Shown piece by piece: positions 18,391 through 26,952 of a stretch of DNA of 64,000 nt. Every line of letters starts with the position of its first letter. Position 1 is the first letter of the stretch. Source of the stretch: Flexivirga alba (GTDB lineage Bacteria; Actinomycetota; Actinomycetes; Actinomycetales; Dermatophilaceae). Below the pieces are notes generated by a model. That model was not told the origin of the DNA and did no database searches. It saw only the letters and a program-made list of their open reading frames with translations. The position numbers and the translations under genes were made by a program. The DNA is taken from contig NZ_JBHSWH010000001.1 in NCBI RefSeq assembly GCF_042661025.1, positions 3,100,001 through 3,164,000 on the forward strand. The letters are read 5' to 3'.

Positions 18391-19974
18391 ATGGTCAACT
18401 TGAATGAGACGCAGCGGCAGGGCGTGAACCTTCTGGTACGCGTGGAATTCGTTCCCCGCGACCTGCTGAGCGCGGCGCAGCAGTGGCTGGATGTGCAGCT
18501 CGACGCACGGGATCAACGCGCGCAGAACCAATACCAACGAAACCTGCACCTGGTCGGCGACCCGAACGATCCCGACGTCGACGACACGGGCCTGCGGGGA
18601 ATCACCGAATGGGCGTATCCGCTCGAGACGCATAGCGGATCCGTGAGATCTGCGGCGATGACGTCCGAACGACGCCCGGCCGAGACGAGGACGGCGTCGC
18701 CTTGTACGGCCCGGATCCGTCTTCGGTGTGAAAGCCGATCTGGTGCCGGCCGCGGATCGCAAGGGCCTGGTCATCGACCCGCGCACCCTGCAACGCTCCG
18801 ACTTCACGATCGACGAGCACGTATTGGATGGCCAGCTGCATTCGATGAACGAGGCCGACTGTCGCCTCCGCAAGTACGAGGCGATGGATGAGCTGGGCGA
18901 TCAGATCCAGCGGGAGCGCTTCGCCGGCGTCACGGCCGCCGCCGAACCCGAGCCCGACCACCACTCAGGTGACCTTGCTGAGGAGATGCCGCTCTTCGAT
19001 CGTCGCGCGGACGTCGTGGTGGCCACGGTCCGCGTCGATGCCGCCGGGCAGGCGCACGCGGATGTTCCAAGCCACGACGGTGTGGTCCTCGACGCGAACG
19101 TGTCACACAGGTGGCCGATGGCCTGGCGTCGTCCGAGGAGAAGGCACGGTCGCTGGTGCTTGAGGCAGCGCAGGAACTCACTCACGGCTGGCCCGTGCAG
19201 TGGCACGCCGACGGCACCGAGGCTCCAGAGAACAACACGGTGGCCAGCCGGGAGGCGGGCCGGCCGTTGCGGTCAGCGCCGACGGCACAGTTGGCAGAAC
19301 GCACGGTGCTGGCGTTCGTGAACACTGAGCACTACCTGGACACCGCAACGCACTACCTCGAGGGCGCAGAACGGGGCCTGGCGCACCGGCAGGAGGACCG
19401 TACCCCGGACGTCGTCGACGGCTGGTCGACCTCGGTTCACGACTCGATCGTGCAACTGGCCAACTGCCACCTGAGCACCCTCGAAGACGCCTCGACGAAC
19501 CTGGACCGTGCGGACGCTCACCTGCGTGATGCCTACCGCGATGCCATGGCGCTGGCACAGTCTCCACACCTGACGGCACAGAACCACAACCACGACATCG
19601 ACACGCTGACCGACACGATTGAAGTCACCGTCGTGGTCGCTAAGGCCCGACCGCCGCTGGAGGCAGCCGTCGCCCTGCTGCGCCGCGACCCGCCATCTGT
19701 CGAGCAGATTGGCGCGGCCCGCGAACAGATCGGCCAGGCCCTTCCCATCCTGAATCACGCTCGAAATCACGCAGCCTCGGCCGACTGGTGGCCGGACGAT
19801 GGCAGCCAGACACACGTCGACGGCGAGCCGTGCGCCACGGCCCGAGCCGCCAGCAATGGGCCCCAATGTCAGTCGCGGAATGGCCCAGTGACACCGAACG
19901 CCGGTCGAGCTATGACCGCCAGGAGCCGTAGGTGCGGCTTCGGGAGGGCACACCCACCGAGAGGAACGCCATGA
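18391..19974 (+). pseudogene. Long hypothetical gene broken by about three frameshifts
   Basis: Successive frames carry continuous protein-like sequence: 18391 to about 18640 (VRVEFVPRDLLSAAQQWLDV), then about 18642-18716 (REICGDDVRTTPGRDEDGVA), then about 18716-19099 (VFGVKADLVPAADRKGLVID, YEAMDELGDQIQRERFAG), then about 19102 to 19974 (SSEEKARSLVLEAAQELTHG, TVLAFVNTEHYLDTATHYLE). Each junction is restored by adding one base in a short G/C run, giving a protein of about 500 residues. The last 60 residues are doubtful. No family recognised. It is either a decaying element gene or an intact gene in an error-containing assembly. Confidence 0.5.
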
Positions 19975-20126
19975 GCAACGAAGCTGTCGAGGAAGAGGCA
20001 CGGGACGAAGGGCTGGAGATCCAATCCGAACGTCGCTCGGCCGTCATCGGCACCGTCGAGGATGCCCAGGATCGCCACCGGGTCGCCGATGAAGAGGCCA
20101 GTGCCAACGGGCGGCGCCGAGCATGA
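19971..20126 (+). CDS. Small charged hypothetical protein
   Basis: 51 aa from ATG 19971 with AGAGG upstream, sequence rich in Glu, Asp and Arg (MSNEAVEEEARDEGLEIQSE). Its start overlaps the preceding frame's stop (ATGA). Function unknown. A second short frame, 20089-20184, starts inside it and encodes EHEQAAAWVYDDPSSSYGPR; it may be a separate overlapping gene. Confidence 0.5.
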   Translation: MSNEAVEEEARDEGLEIQSERRSAVIGTVEDAQDRHRVADEEASANGRRRA

Positions 20127-20415
20127 GCAGGCCGCCGCCTGGGTGTATGACGACCCGTCGTCGAGCTACGGTCCGCGGCGCTGAAACGGGCGTCAACCGC
20201 GTTCGTGAGGCCGTACGCGACCAAGCGCCTCGCGAAGTCCCATCAGCCGCTCCTGAATCTAGGCGACCGTGCAAGGAGGCTGCGAGTGGCCGACGCGCAA
20301 TCAGCGCGCGGCCGCCACGGCATCATGCTCGCCACCAGGTTCGACAAGACCGTGACCGCCTCGATCGCCGAGCGCACATCACGTTGGGCCACGATCAGCG
20401 GTTCGTCCTCCACCG
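20127..20415. other. Stretch between convergent genes with no supported gene
   Basis: Frames are open on both strands. One GTG at 20286 has AGGAGG upstream, but its product would run antisense through the M48-like gene, so it is not called. Confidence 0.4.
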
Positions 20416-21282
20416 TCACGACGCAAGTACAGTCCGATCGCGCACCACCGGCGCCGGAACTGACCGCAGCCGGTACACCCGGTGGAGAACCCGCGGTGAC
20501 CGCCGCCCTCGCTCCAGAAACCGGCACAGTGCGTCTCCGAGGCCCGCGGCGGCGACGAACCGGTCGGCCTCGTCCTCGCCCGCCAGGGCGGCCTGCTGCT
20601 CCGCCCACGGCACGGCGTACGACAACGCCACCACGCCGGCGCCGATCAGCCCGAACACGGCCTGTCCTTCGGTGAACCCCTGCACCAGGGCGACGCCACC
20701 AGTGACGAAGCGCACCCGCCATGCGAAGGCAGCCAGCGGGAACCAGCCGATCACCCGGCCGATGCTGTGGCCGACAGCCTGAAGCAGCCGCCAGGGCAGC
20801 ATCCAGAACTCCAGTGCCACGTCGTAGCGGCACTGGCCGAGCCGGATCCGGCCGATCGCATGCGCGAGAAGCGACGCGGCTTCGTCGGGTCGGATCCGGC
20901 CGCTGGCGATCGCCTCGACCAGACCCTGCGAGATGACCACGGTCCGCCGGCCGGCAGCACCGACGCGGACGCCGGCCGGCCGGTCACGCACCAGCAACTG
21001 CACCGGAGACGACACCAGGTCGAGTTCCTTGAGCACGGCGACCACCGGACGCAACGCGGCCAGCTCGTAGTCGCGCGGTTCGCGCGCCCGTGCCAGCAAC
21101 CGGACAAACAGGCTCTCGCCACGCCCGCAGAGCAGAGCACCGAACGTCACCAGGCCCACGACGAACAACGCCGCGCCCGCCACCGGGTGCACGAGGGCGC
21201 CCACGACGCACGTGACGAGTGTGCTCACCACCATGCCGACGCCTTCGGATACGACCCGGCACGCCTTCCGTCGACTCCTCAT
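20416..21282 (-). CDS. M48-like membrane protein lacking the zinc site
   Basis: 288 aa from ATG 21282 (GTG 21288/21291 possible; GAGGAAG upstream). Two N-terminal helices (VVSTLVTCVVGALV, GAALFVVGLVTFGALL), a conserved domain resembling M48 peptidases (RTVVISQGLVEAI, RPDEAASLLAHAIGRI, EDEADRFVAAAGLG) and two more membrane segments. The HExxH zinc motif reads LLAHAIGRI: catalytic Glu and second His are gone, while the third-ligand region EDEADR is kept. So it is a pseudo-peptidase, or derived from one. It lies on the opposite strand to the rest of the accessory genes. Confidence 0.7.
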   Translation of the reverse strand: MRSRRKACRVVSEGVGMVVSTLVTCVVGALVHPVAGAALFVVGLVTFGALLCGRGESLFVRLLARAREPRDYELAALRPVVAVLKELDLVSSPVQLLVRDRPAGVRVGAAGRRTVVISQGLVEAIASGRIRPDEAASLLAHAIGRIRLGQCRYDVALEFWMLPWRLLQAVGHSIGRVIGWFPLAAFAWRVRFVTGGVALVQGFTEGQAVFGLIGAGVVALSYAVPWAEQQAALAGEDEADRFVAAAGLGDALCRFLERGRRSPRVLHRVYRLRSVPAPVVRDRTVLAS

Positions 21283-21503
21283 CGTCACCACTTCCTCTCT
21301 TCAAAGCACTAGTGCAAGTGCCTTGATCTGGTGGCTGGTTGCCGCCAGAGCAAGCTGCGCTCCTTAGGGCTTGCAGAACCAAGTCTCGCGTGCACCCCGG
21401 ACACGGCGCGGAAGTTATCCACAGGCGACCGGCGCGTGGAGCGGGAGCAGGCGACGACCTGGCTGGATTGCTGGAGACCGAACGAACGAAGGAGACGCAC
21501 CCC

Positions 21504-21851
21504 GTGACGACCCCGACACTGTCGCCGCACGACACCCAGGAGACGATCGCTGCAATCGCGAGGCTGCTGCATCATGCAGCCGACCGGACCGCCCGCCAGG
21601 CGGCCACTGAGGGCCCGCGCTCAGAGCTGCACGTCCTCGGCCTGGGCATGCACATCGCCGCTGCCGAGGCCGCGTTGCTGGTGCCGGCGGATCTCGACCC
21701 GTACTGGCCGCAGCCGACCCAGGCCGACCCGCTGGAGCTGCTGCGGATTGCCCAACGGCTTGCCCGGACCGTGCCCGTCAACGACGAGACGGCCGGTTTC
21801 TCCCGGGTCGTCGTCAGCCTCACGGACCTACTGCGCGAGGCCGGCTCGTGA
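21504..21851 (+). CDS. Hypothetical protein
   Basis: 115 aa from GTG 21504 with AAGGAG upstream. Helical, no membrane segment (QETIAAIARLLHHAADRTAR, LELLRIAQRLARTVPVNDE, VVVSLTDLLREAGS). Its stop overlaps the GTG of the next gene, so the two form a coupled pair. No family recognised. Confidence 0.65.
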   Translation: MTTPTLSPHDTQETIAAIARLLHHAADRTARQAATEGPRSELHVLGLGMHIAAAEAALLVPADLDPYWPQPTQADPLELLRIAQRLARTVPVNDETAGFSRVVVSLTDLLREAGS

Positions 21852-23284
21852 GCACGTCGACCACGGTGGATCAACGATCGATCGGCGAGCTGCTGCTGGA
21901 TGCCGACTACCAGGCCCGGCAGTTGCTGCTCGACGTCGGCGGCGCTGATGCCGCCGCACTGCTGCGGACGTGGGGTGAAGTCGTGCAGGCGGCCGGTGAC
22001 CTGTGGTCCTCCTTGCCGTCCACGCCGTACGTCAGCCCGCTGGACGGGGCCACGATGCAACGCCTGGAGACGATGAGCCAGGCCCAGCACAGGGCACAGC
22101 TGGCCCGAGACTGGCCAGGCGACGGACCACCCGATGAGCGACTGCTGAGCATTGCCGAAAACCTTCAGCGGGCCGCCGAACTGGCCGCCGGCCCAGGGCG
22201 CCGCGTCAGGCCACGGTCCCCTGCCGCGTACGACGACCTCGACGCGGCCCGGATGCGGGTGATGCACACCCTGTACGTCGGCGCACACGCCGTCGGGGTC
22301 GCGGTGCACCAGCACGTCGACGACGTCCGGGCAACCGTGGGTCGGCACGCATCCGATCGGGAGACCCGTGACGTCCCTCGAGGGCAGGACGCCGCCACCC
22401 GGCTGGCAGCCTTCGAACAGCTCGCCGGCGGCGTGGTGGGCAACAGGTTCAGCCACGTCATGGCCGGAGAGCACTACACGCCACCGACCGGCACCGGACG
22501 GCTGCACCAGGCCCTGGTCGGCTGGGACATCCAGGCGCACCGAACCCTCGCCGTGGCTCCGAGCGCACCGAACTTGCACCTAGCCGCCGGCACCCAGGCC
22601 ATGATCGCGACGGCCAGCACAGCGATTCTCGACGCGGCTGCCACGGCAGGTCGCGTCAGCGTCGAGGACTACCAGCACCGGCTCGCACCCGCGCTGGATG
22701 CCAACCGGCAGTCGTGGGCCAAGGCAGCCAACCGCTGGGGCACGCTGAGCAGCAGGGGTGAACGCGCGGATCCGGCGCTCGTGCACGCCGCCAACGAGGT
22801 TCGCGCCGCCGTGCACGAGATCGCCTTCGATCGCACACGATGGGCCACGCCGGACGTGATGGCCGGCCGCATCGATCTGGCCGAGGCCGCCGCCACCGTC
22901 CGGCAGGCGATGATCTCGGCCGCCGAACTGGCCTGCGTGCACCGAGATGTTGCCGAACAGGAACCGGACCTGATCGGATCCGCCCGCACCATCGCGGCAT
23001 GGAGCCGCGAAATGGGCACCGACGACGAGGTCCCACTCATCTCGCCTGCCGATGTCTACGCAAACCGGGCCGTCAAACTCCCCGACGTCATCCGGCAGGC
23101 TCTGGTCGCCGATGCCGAGCAGCTCATCGACGTCAGCGAGGCCACCCTGTCAGTGGCGGGAGCTCTGGCAGACGTGTCCCGGCGGGAGTCCGCCCCGGCA
23201 CCAGGACGCCCCCAGTGCAGATCGGAAGAAAGGGGCCCAGTGCGCATCCCAGCACCTGGGCGGCCACCGACCGCAAGTCGGTGA
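21848..23284 (+). CDS. Large hypothetical helical protein
   Basis: 478 aa, cytosolic, rich in Ala/Arg/Asp helices (RSIGELLLDADYQARQLLLD, LFEQ-type repeats, AAATVRQAMISAAELACVHR). The last 35 residues are Pro/Arg-rich and may be non-native if the frame changes. No catalytic motif visible. Coupled to the preceding small gene. It is the largest intact frame of the accessory region; its function is unknown. Confidence 0.65.
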   Translation: MSTSTTVDQRSIGELLLDADYQARQLLLDVGGADAAALLRTWGEVVQAAGDLWSSLPSTPYVSPLDGATMQRLETMSQAQHRAQLARDWPGDGPPDERLLSIAENLQRAAELAAGPGRRVRPRSPAAYDDLDAARMRVMHTLYVGAHAVGVAVHQHVDDVRATVGRHASDRETRDVPRGQDAATRLAAFEQLAGGVVGNRFSHVMAGEHYTPPTGTGRLHQALVGWDIQAHRTLAVAPSAPNLHLAAGTQAMIATASTAILDAAATAGRVSVEDYQHRLAPALDANRQSWAKAANRWGTLSSRGERADPALVHAANEVRAAVHEIAFDRTRWATPDVMAGRIDLAEAAATVRQAMISAAELACVHRDVAEQEPDLIGSARTIAAWSREMGTDDEVPLISPADVYANRAVKLPDVIRQALVADAEQLIDVSEATLSVAGALADVSRRESAPAPGRPQCRSEERGPVRIPAPGRPPTASR

Positions 23285-23547
23285 CATTCACCGACGACAT
23301 CCGCCCAGGCGGCGCTGTACGAGGTATCCATGACTGGCAGGTGCGACGTGAGTCGCCGATTGCTCAAAGTAGTTCGCGATTGGTCCTGTTGCGGGATCGT
23401 CGCGCCAGCACATGGTGAGCAGTCGTGCGGTCGGTACGCAGGATGGGCGGCTTACTCCGACGAGCGGATGCTGGTCGGGCCAGTCGCAGGCTGTTTCCGC
23501 TGTGCCGGTCGTGCTGGGGTGCACGAACGGGCGTCCGGTTTGTGCTG

Positions 23548-23830
23548 TTAGCCAGCCACGCCAGCTGTGGCTTGTTGACGAGCGCACCGCAATTCGAGGG
23601 CGTCGGGGGTAGACCCGGTATGCGACGGCCGGCGGTTGGCCGGGCTCGGCGAACGGGTCGATACCGTTGATCTGGATGGTGGGGGAGCCGGTGAATCCGT
23701 ACCGGTCGGCGTCGCCTTGGTTGGTGAACCCGCAGACGTCGAACGGAACAGAGGGCATGCCGTCCTTGTCGAGTGTCTGGCGCAGCAAGCACTTGGCACA
23801 CGGCAGGGCCGTCGTGTCCGAGACCGGCGG
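23548..23830 (-). pseudogene. Remnant of a thioredoxin-fold protein
   Basis: The minus-strand frame encodes CAKCLLRQTLDKDG, then GDADRYGFTGSPTIQINGID and PFAEPGQPPAVAYRVYPRR. This matches the second half of small actinobacterial thioredoxin-fold proteins with a GFxGSPTI-x-ingxDPFA motif (often near mer or metal genes). The N-terminal strand with the usual CPNW site is missing, and the frame shifts in the C-run after YRVY. Decayed gene. Confidence 0.5.
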
Positions 23831-23909
23831 TCGGGGACGGGTGAGTCCCCTCCGTGTAGTTGCGGACGCGGTCCGCGGGTGGAGCGCTGCGCGTGCGCGC
23901 CGTCTTGAA

Positions 23910-23934
23910 ATATGAGACGGGTGGTGTCTCATAT
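23910..23934. promoter_or_regulatory. 25-base palindrome, possible operator
   Basis: Perfect 9-base arms ATATGAGAC and GTCTCATAT around a 7-base spacer. Symmetry and length fit a TetR-type operator, but no regulator gene is adjacent and it lies about 330 bases before the nearest start. It could also be an old mobile-element end. Confidence 0.45.
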
Positions 23935-24013
23935 CCGGCCGGGTTGTGCGGTGCTCCGTCGATCTCCGCGTTGTGGTCCGGATTTTCGCCAACCGGCGGA
24001 ACGCCGCGGAATT

Positions 24014-24031
24014 GTCACGGAATGGTCACGG
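24014..24031 (+). promoter_or_regulatory. GTCACGG direct repeat, MtrA-like box
   Basis: Two GTCACGG copies start exactly 11 bases apart, one helical turn. Direct GTnAC repeats with this spacing are the recognition pattern of the actinobacterial cell-wall regulator MtrA, which controls NlpC/P60 and rpf genes. The site is upstream of such a gene. Confidence 0.45.
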
Positions 24032-24262
24032 CCTCGCGGTAAGCGTTGATCGCGAGAGCCGGCCGGGTGTTGTCGACGGTCGATACACAGATACCTGGGA
24101 ACAGCTTGGGAAACGGCGTCGCGTACGTCATAGTCGGTGACCGTGCCGCCGGCGCTTCGGGGAGTCGGCTGCGTGAGCTGGGTGGGGCACTCGGCCCCAG
24201 GGCAACGGCGCCCGAGCCCGCATCGTCATCTATCGCAGTCCACCGGAAGGGTCCTTTGCCTC

Positions 24263-25045
24263 ATGGGTTCGTACTCCCCGCGCCACCTCAAGCGTGAGCC
24301 GAAAGTTCTGAACAAGGTTGGTCGCCGCAGTGTGGCCGTCGCCGCCGCGGGCGCCGTCGTCGTACCGCTGGCCGGCATGGAGAGCGCTTCTGCCGCTCCG
24401 AGCGCCGGTCTGGCGCAGGCAGGTCACGTGCAGGCAGCCGGTCACGTCCAGGCCGCAGCGGGTCACCTCGCCACTTCCGTCCGCGTCGGTCCGACTGTGC
24501 AGTACGGCTCCCGCGGCACCGCCGTGAAGACCGTCCAGCGCAAGGTCGGCGGCCTCGCGGTCGACGGCATCTTCGGCCCGCGCACGAAGGCCAAGGTCAA
24601 GTCGTTCCAGCGCTCGCATCGGCTTGTCGTCGACGGCATCGTCGGCCGCCACACCTGGACGGCTCTGGGCGGTTACGGCAGTGCACCGACGACCAATCCG
24701 AAGCCGGCACCGAAGTCCAACTCATCGATCGTGTCGATAGCGATGGGCCTGCGTGGCACGCCCTACCGTTGGGGCGGTACCACGCCGGCCGGTTTCGACT
24801 GCTCGGGATTCACCCAGTACGTCTACCGCCAGGCGGGCAAGAGCATCCCGCGGACCGCATCTGCCCAGGCCGCTCGCGCAACGCGCGTGTCCAACCCGCG
24901 CCCCGGCGACCTGATCTTCTGGGGCTCCCCGGCATACCACAACGGCATCTACCTCGGGAACGGCAAGATGATCGCCGCCCGTACCCCCGGCACCGTGGTC
25001 AGCGTGCAGAACCTGTGGGGCAACCACTACTTCGGCCGCATCTGA
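24263..25045 (+). CDS. Secreted NlpC/P60 peptidoglycan endopeptidase with PG-binding domain
   Basis: 260 aa. N-terminal basic stretch and signal helix (about 20-46, SVAVAAAGAVVVPLAG ending ASAAP), a HV-QAAG repeat, one peptidoglycan_binding_1 domain (about 77-138: YGSRGTAVKTVQRKVGGLAV, DGIVGRHTWTALGG), a Pro/Ser linker and an NlpC/P60 catalytic domain (155-260) with C180 in GFDCSGFTQYVYR and H226 in PAYHNGIYLG. It cleaves stem peptides of the cell wall outside the cell. ATG 24263 was chosen because the signal peptide starts there; the longer frame adds unrelated residues. A strong hairpin terminator follows. Confidence 0.88.
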   Translation: MGSYSPRHLKREPKVLNKVGRRSVAVAAAGAVVVPLAGMESASAAPSAGLAQAGHVQAAGHVQAAAGHLATSVRVGPTVQYGSRGTAVKTVQRKVGGLAVDGIFGPRTKAKVKSFQRSHRLVVDGIVGRHTWTALGGYGSAPTTNPKPAPKSNSSIVSIAMGLRGTPYRWGGTTPAGFDCSGFTQYVYRQAGKSIPRTASAQAARATRVSNPRPGDLIFWGSPAYHNGIYLGNGKMIAARTPGTVVSVQNLWGNHYFGRI

Positions 25046-25073
25046 GGTCGGCGCTCAGCGCCACACAACGGCA

Positions 25074-25110
25074 AGAAGCCCCATCGGCCCTCGAGGTCGG
25101 TGGGGCTTCT
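25074..25110 (+). terminator. Hairpin terminator after the first NlpC/P60 gene
   Basis: Arms AGAAGCCCCA and TGGGGCTTCT, with further partial pairing towards the loop, 29 bases after the stop. No T-run follows, as is usual in high-GC actinobacteria. Confidence 0.75.
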
Positions 25111-25233
25111 CGCCGTCGCCAGGCGCCTGGGGATATAGCGCCCACATTGCGCACGCGTAACATCTCAGATGGTGAGATTTCCTGAGAGAATGTTGGATTC
25201 GGCGTGTCGTTCGAATGATTTCACGCCAAGAGT

Positions 25234-25249
25234 GTTACAAGCCGGTCAC
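25234..25249 (+). promoter_or_regulatory. MtrA-like GTTAC-N6-GTCAC repeat
   Basis: GTTAC and GTCAC start 11 bases apart, the same spacing as the site before the first hydrolase gene. Presence before both paralogues supports a shared regulator. Confidence 0.4.
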
Positions 25250-25318
25250 GATCGCCGGGATCGTTGAAATTGCAACACTAGGGCAGTTCTGCTCCGCCAG
25301 CCCCGCAAATTCACTTAA

Positions 25319-25341
25319 GTCACACTAGTAACAGGTGTCAC
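25319..25341 (+). promoter_or_regulatory. Triple GTnAC repeat
   Basis: GTCAC, GTAAC and GTCAC start at 25319, 25328 and 25337, a 9-base period. It resembles clustered MtrA half-sites but with shorter spacing; recognition is uncertain. Confidence 0.35.
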
Positions 25342-25445
25342 GTGGGCCCATCGGAGCCCATATTTCGCGTCTTTCACAGGCCTTGAGGCACCGGCATAGT
25401 CAGTTCTCGTGCAGCGCCTTCTTCGGGGAAGGAGTAGGCGACATC

Positions 25446-25475
25446 GGGGGATGCCACGTGCGCGTGGTATCCCCC
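25446..25475 (+). promoter_or_regulatory. Leader hairpin before the second NlpC/P60 gene
   Basis: 13-base arms GGGGGATGCCACG and CGTGGTATCCCCC with one mismatch and a TGCG loop, ending 40 bases before the start codon. It is strong enough to act as an intrinsic terminator or attenuator, or to stabilise the message. Confidence 0.55.
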
Positions 25476-25515
25476 TGCGCGCGTTTCTGGACTGGACGAG
25501 TACCGAGAGGGTCAC

Positions 25516-26598
25516 ATGACCACAATTACTACTCCGAGACATCGCAAACCACGGCCTGGGCTCTCTGCCAAGGTCGCCCCGGCGATCACCTCCCGCAAGG
25601 GGTTGGTGGTGACTGGAACGCTTCTCAGCGTCCCGGCCGCCGCAGCCAGCCTCGTGCAGGCCGCTCCGTCGTATGCCGATCCCGGCAGCGGCACGAGCGG
25701 AGCGTCAGGGCAGCGCAGCAGCGCAACGACGAGCGCCGTACGGGCCGCCTCGCCGAGCACCGTGGTGACCGTGCGCTACGGATCAAAGGGCAGCTATGTC
25801 AAAACCGTGCAGCAGCGGCTGGGCGGACTGGCGGTGGACGGCGTCTTCGGGACGCGGACGCTGGCGAAGGTCAAGACCTTCCAGCGCTCGCATCACCTGG
25901 TCGCCGACGGCATCGTCGGTTCGCTGACCTGGAAGGCCCTCGGCGGCTTCCCGGGGTCGAAGCCGCCACCGACCACGACACCACCACCTAAAACGACGCC
26001 ACCACCGTCGTGCAAGGTCACGGTGTTGCGGTACGGCGCAACCGGCTCGTACGTCTCGAGCGCCCAGAGCAAACTGGGCGGGATCTCGGCGGACGGCGTC
26101 TTCGGCGCCGCCACCTTGTCCCGGGTGAAGTCGTTCCAGAGCAGCAAGGGCCTCGCAGCGGACGGCATCATCGGCCCGCTCACCTGGACCGCACTGGGCG
26201 GCTTCCCATGCGGCACCGACCCCACCCCGACACCACCACCGCCGCCGTCGAACAACCAGGGCGTGTCCGAGGTCGTCTCGATCGCACAGAAGTACTACGG
26301 CGTGCCCTACGTCTGGGGCGGCTCCACCCCGTCGCAGGGCTTCGACTGCTCGGGGCTCACGTCATACGTCTACAAACAGGCCGGCATGTACATCCCACGC
26401 ACGGCCAGCCAGCAGCAGGCGTACGTGAAGAGAACCACCAGCCCGCAGCCAGGTGACCTGGTCTTCTTCGGATCTCCGGCGACCCACTCGGCCATCTACG
26501 CCGGTGGCAACATGATGATCTCCGCCGACCACCCCGGCACCGTGGTCAAGAAGGAAAGGATGTGGACGACGCCCACGAACTACGGCACGTTGCGCTGA
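25516..26598 (+). CDS. Secreted NlpC/P60 endopeptidase with two PG-binding domains
   Basis: 360 aa from ATG 25516 (GAGAGG upstream). Signal segment about 27-55 (GLVVTGTLLSVPAAAASLVQ), a Ser/Thr-rich spacer, two peptidoglycan_binding_1 domains (RYGSKGSYVKTVQQRLGGLA and RYGATGSYVSSAQSKLGGIS) separated by Pro/Thr linkers, and an NlpC/P60 domain with FDCSGLTSYVYK (catalytic Cys) and ATHSAIYAGG (His). Clearly a paralogue of the gene before it with one extra binding domain, by tandem duplication. Likely substrate: stem peptides of cell-wall peptidoglycan. Confidence 0.9.
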   Translation: MTTITTPRHRKPRPGLSAKVAPAITSRKGLVVTGTLLSVPAAAASLVQAAPSYADPGSGTSGASGQRSSATTSAVRAASPSTVVTVRYGSKGSYVKTVQQRLGGLAVDGVFGTRTLAKVKTFQRSHHLVADGIVGSLTWKALGGFPGSKPPPTTTPPPKTTPPPSCKVTVLRYGATGSYVSSAQSKLGGISADGVFGAATLSRVKSFQSSKGLAADGIIGPLTWTALGGFPCGTDPTPTPPPPPSNNQGVSEVVSIAQKYYGVPYVWGGSTPSQGFDCSGLTSYVYKQAGMYIPRTASQQQAYVKRTTSPQPGDLVFFGSPATHSAIYAGGNMMISADHPGTVVKKERMWTTPTNYGTLR

Positions 26599-26624
26599 CG
26601 CACCGGCGCGACTCCGGTCACCCA

Positions 26625-26662
26625 CGCGGCCACGGTCACTCCTTCGAGTGGCCGTGGCCGCG
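26625..26662 (+). terminator. Terminator after the second NlpC/P60 gene
   Basis: Long stem CGCGGCCACGGTCACTC / GAGTGGCCGTGGCCGCG (one mismatch) with loop CTTC, followed by TCTTT. 27 bases after the stop. Confidence 0.85.
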
Positions 26663-26887
26663 TCTTTGTGGTGAGGACACCCCGAGCCGCGTTGATTGCT
26701 ATGGCGGGGAGTGCGATTAGAAGCGAACCGAGGCTGCTACCGGTGCGAGAGGGACGGCGAACTGCGCGCCCTCTCTTTGCGAGGATGGTGCGCATCGGCG
26801 AAGTTGGGGCCGTCAGTCTTGACGGCGGTCGGTGAGGGTGCGGATGGCGCAGCGTGCGAGGCAGGCCGTTGCCCACCAGGCCAAGGC
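26663..26887. other. Convergent intergenic stretch
   Basis: Between the hydrolase terminator and the terminator of the copper operon; no gene or regulatory motif seen. Confidence 0.5.
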
Positions 26888-26929
26888 GCGGGCCCTTCGC
26901 ACCACCTGGTGGTGGTGCGAAGGGCCCGC
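26888..26929 (-). terminator. Terminator of the csoR-copZ-copA operon
   Basis: Perfect 19-base stem starting GCGGGCCCTTCGCACC with loop TGGT, 23 bases beyond the copA stop on the minus strand. The symmetric stem could also end plus-strand transcripts. Confidence 0.85.
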
Positions 26930-26952
26930 GAGCGATCGTGTGATTCTGATTC

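Larger units (their letters stand above)
23831..24262. other. Upstream region of the first NlpC/P60 gene
   Basis: About 430 bases with no gene. It holds a 25-base palindrome (23910-23934), a pair of GTCACGG direct repeats (24014-24031) and a long presumed leader. No riboswitch consensus (including the c-di-AMP ydaO type often found before actinobacterial hydrolase genes) could be matched. Confidence 0.5.
25111..25515. other. Upstream region of the second NlpC/P60 gene
   Basis: About 400 AT-richer bases with no gene. It holds several GTnAC direct repeats (25234-25249 and 25319-25341), a small ATCTCA/TGAGAT repeat near 25163 and a leader hairpin (25446-25475). Confidence 0.55.

Noticed and set aside
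20286..20675. Plus-strand gene from GTG 20286 with AGGAGG upstream
   Set aside because: It would run antisense through the better supported M48-like gene and its residues are Arg/Pro-rich.
23288..23992. A 234-residue minus-strand protein
   Set aside because: Only the middle resembles a protein family; both ends are low-quality sequence, so a remnant was called instead.
24032..24262. Possible ydaO (c-di-AMP) riboswitch before the NlpC/P60 gene
   Set aside because: None of the conserved ydaO blocks could be aligned by eye; a covariance search would be needed to claim one.
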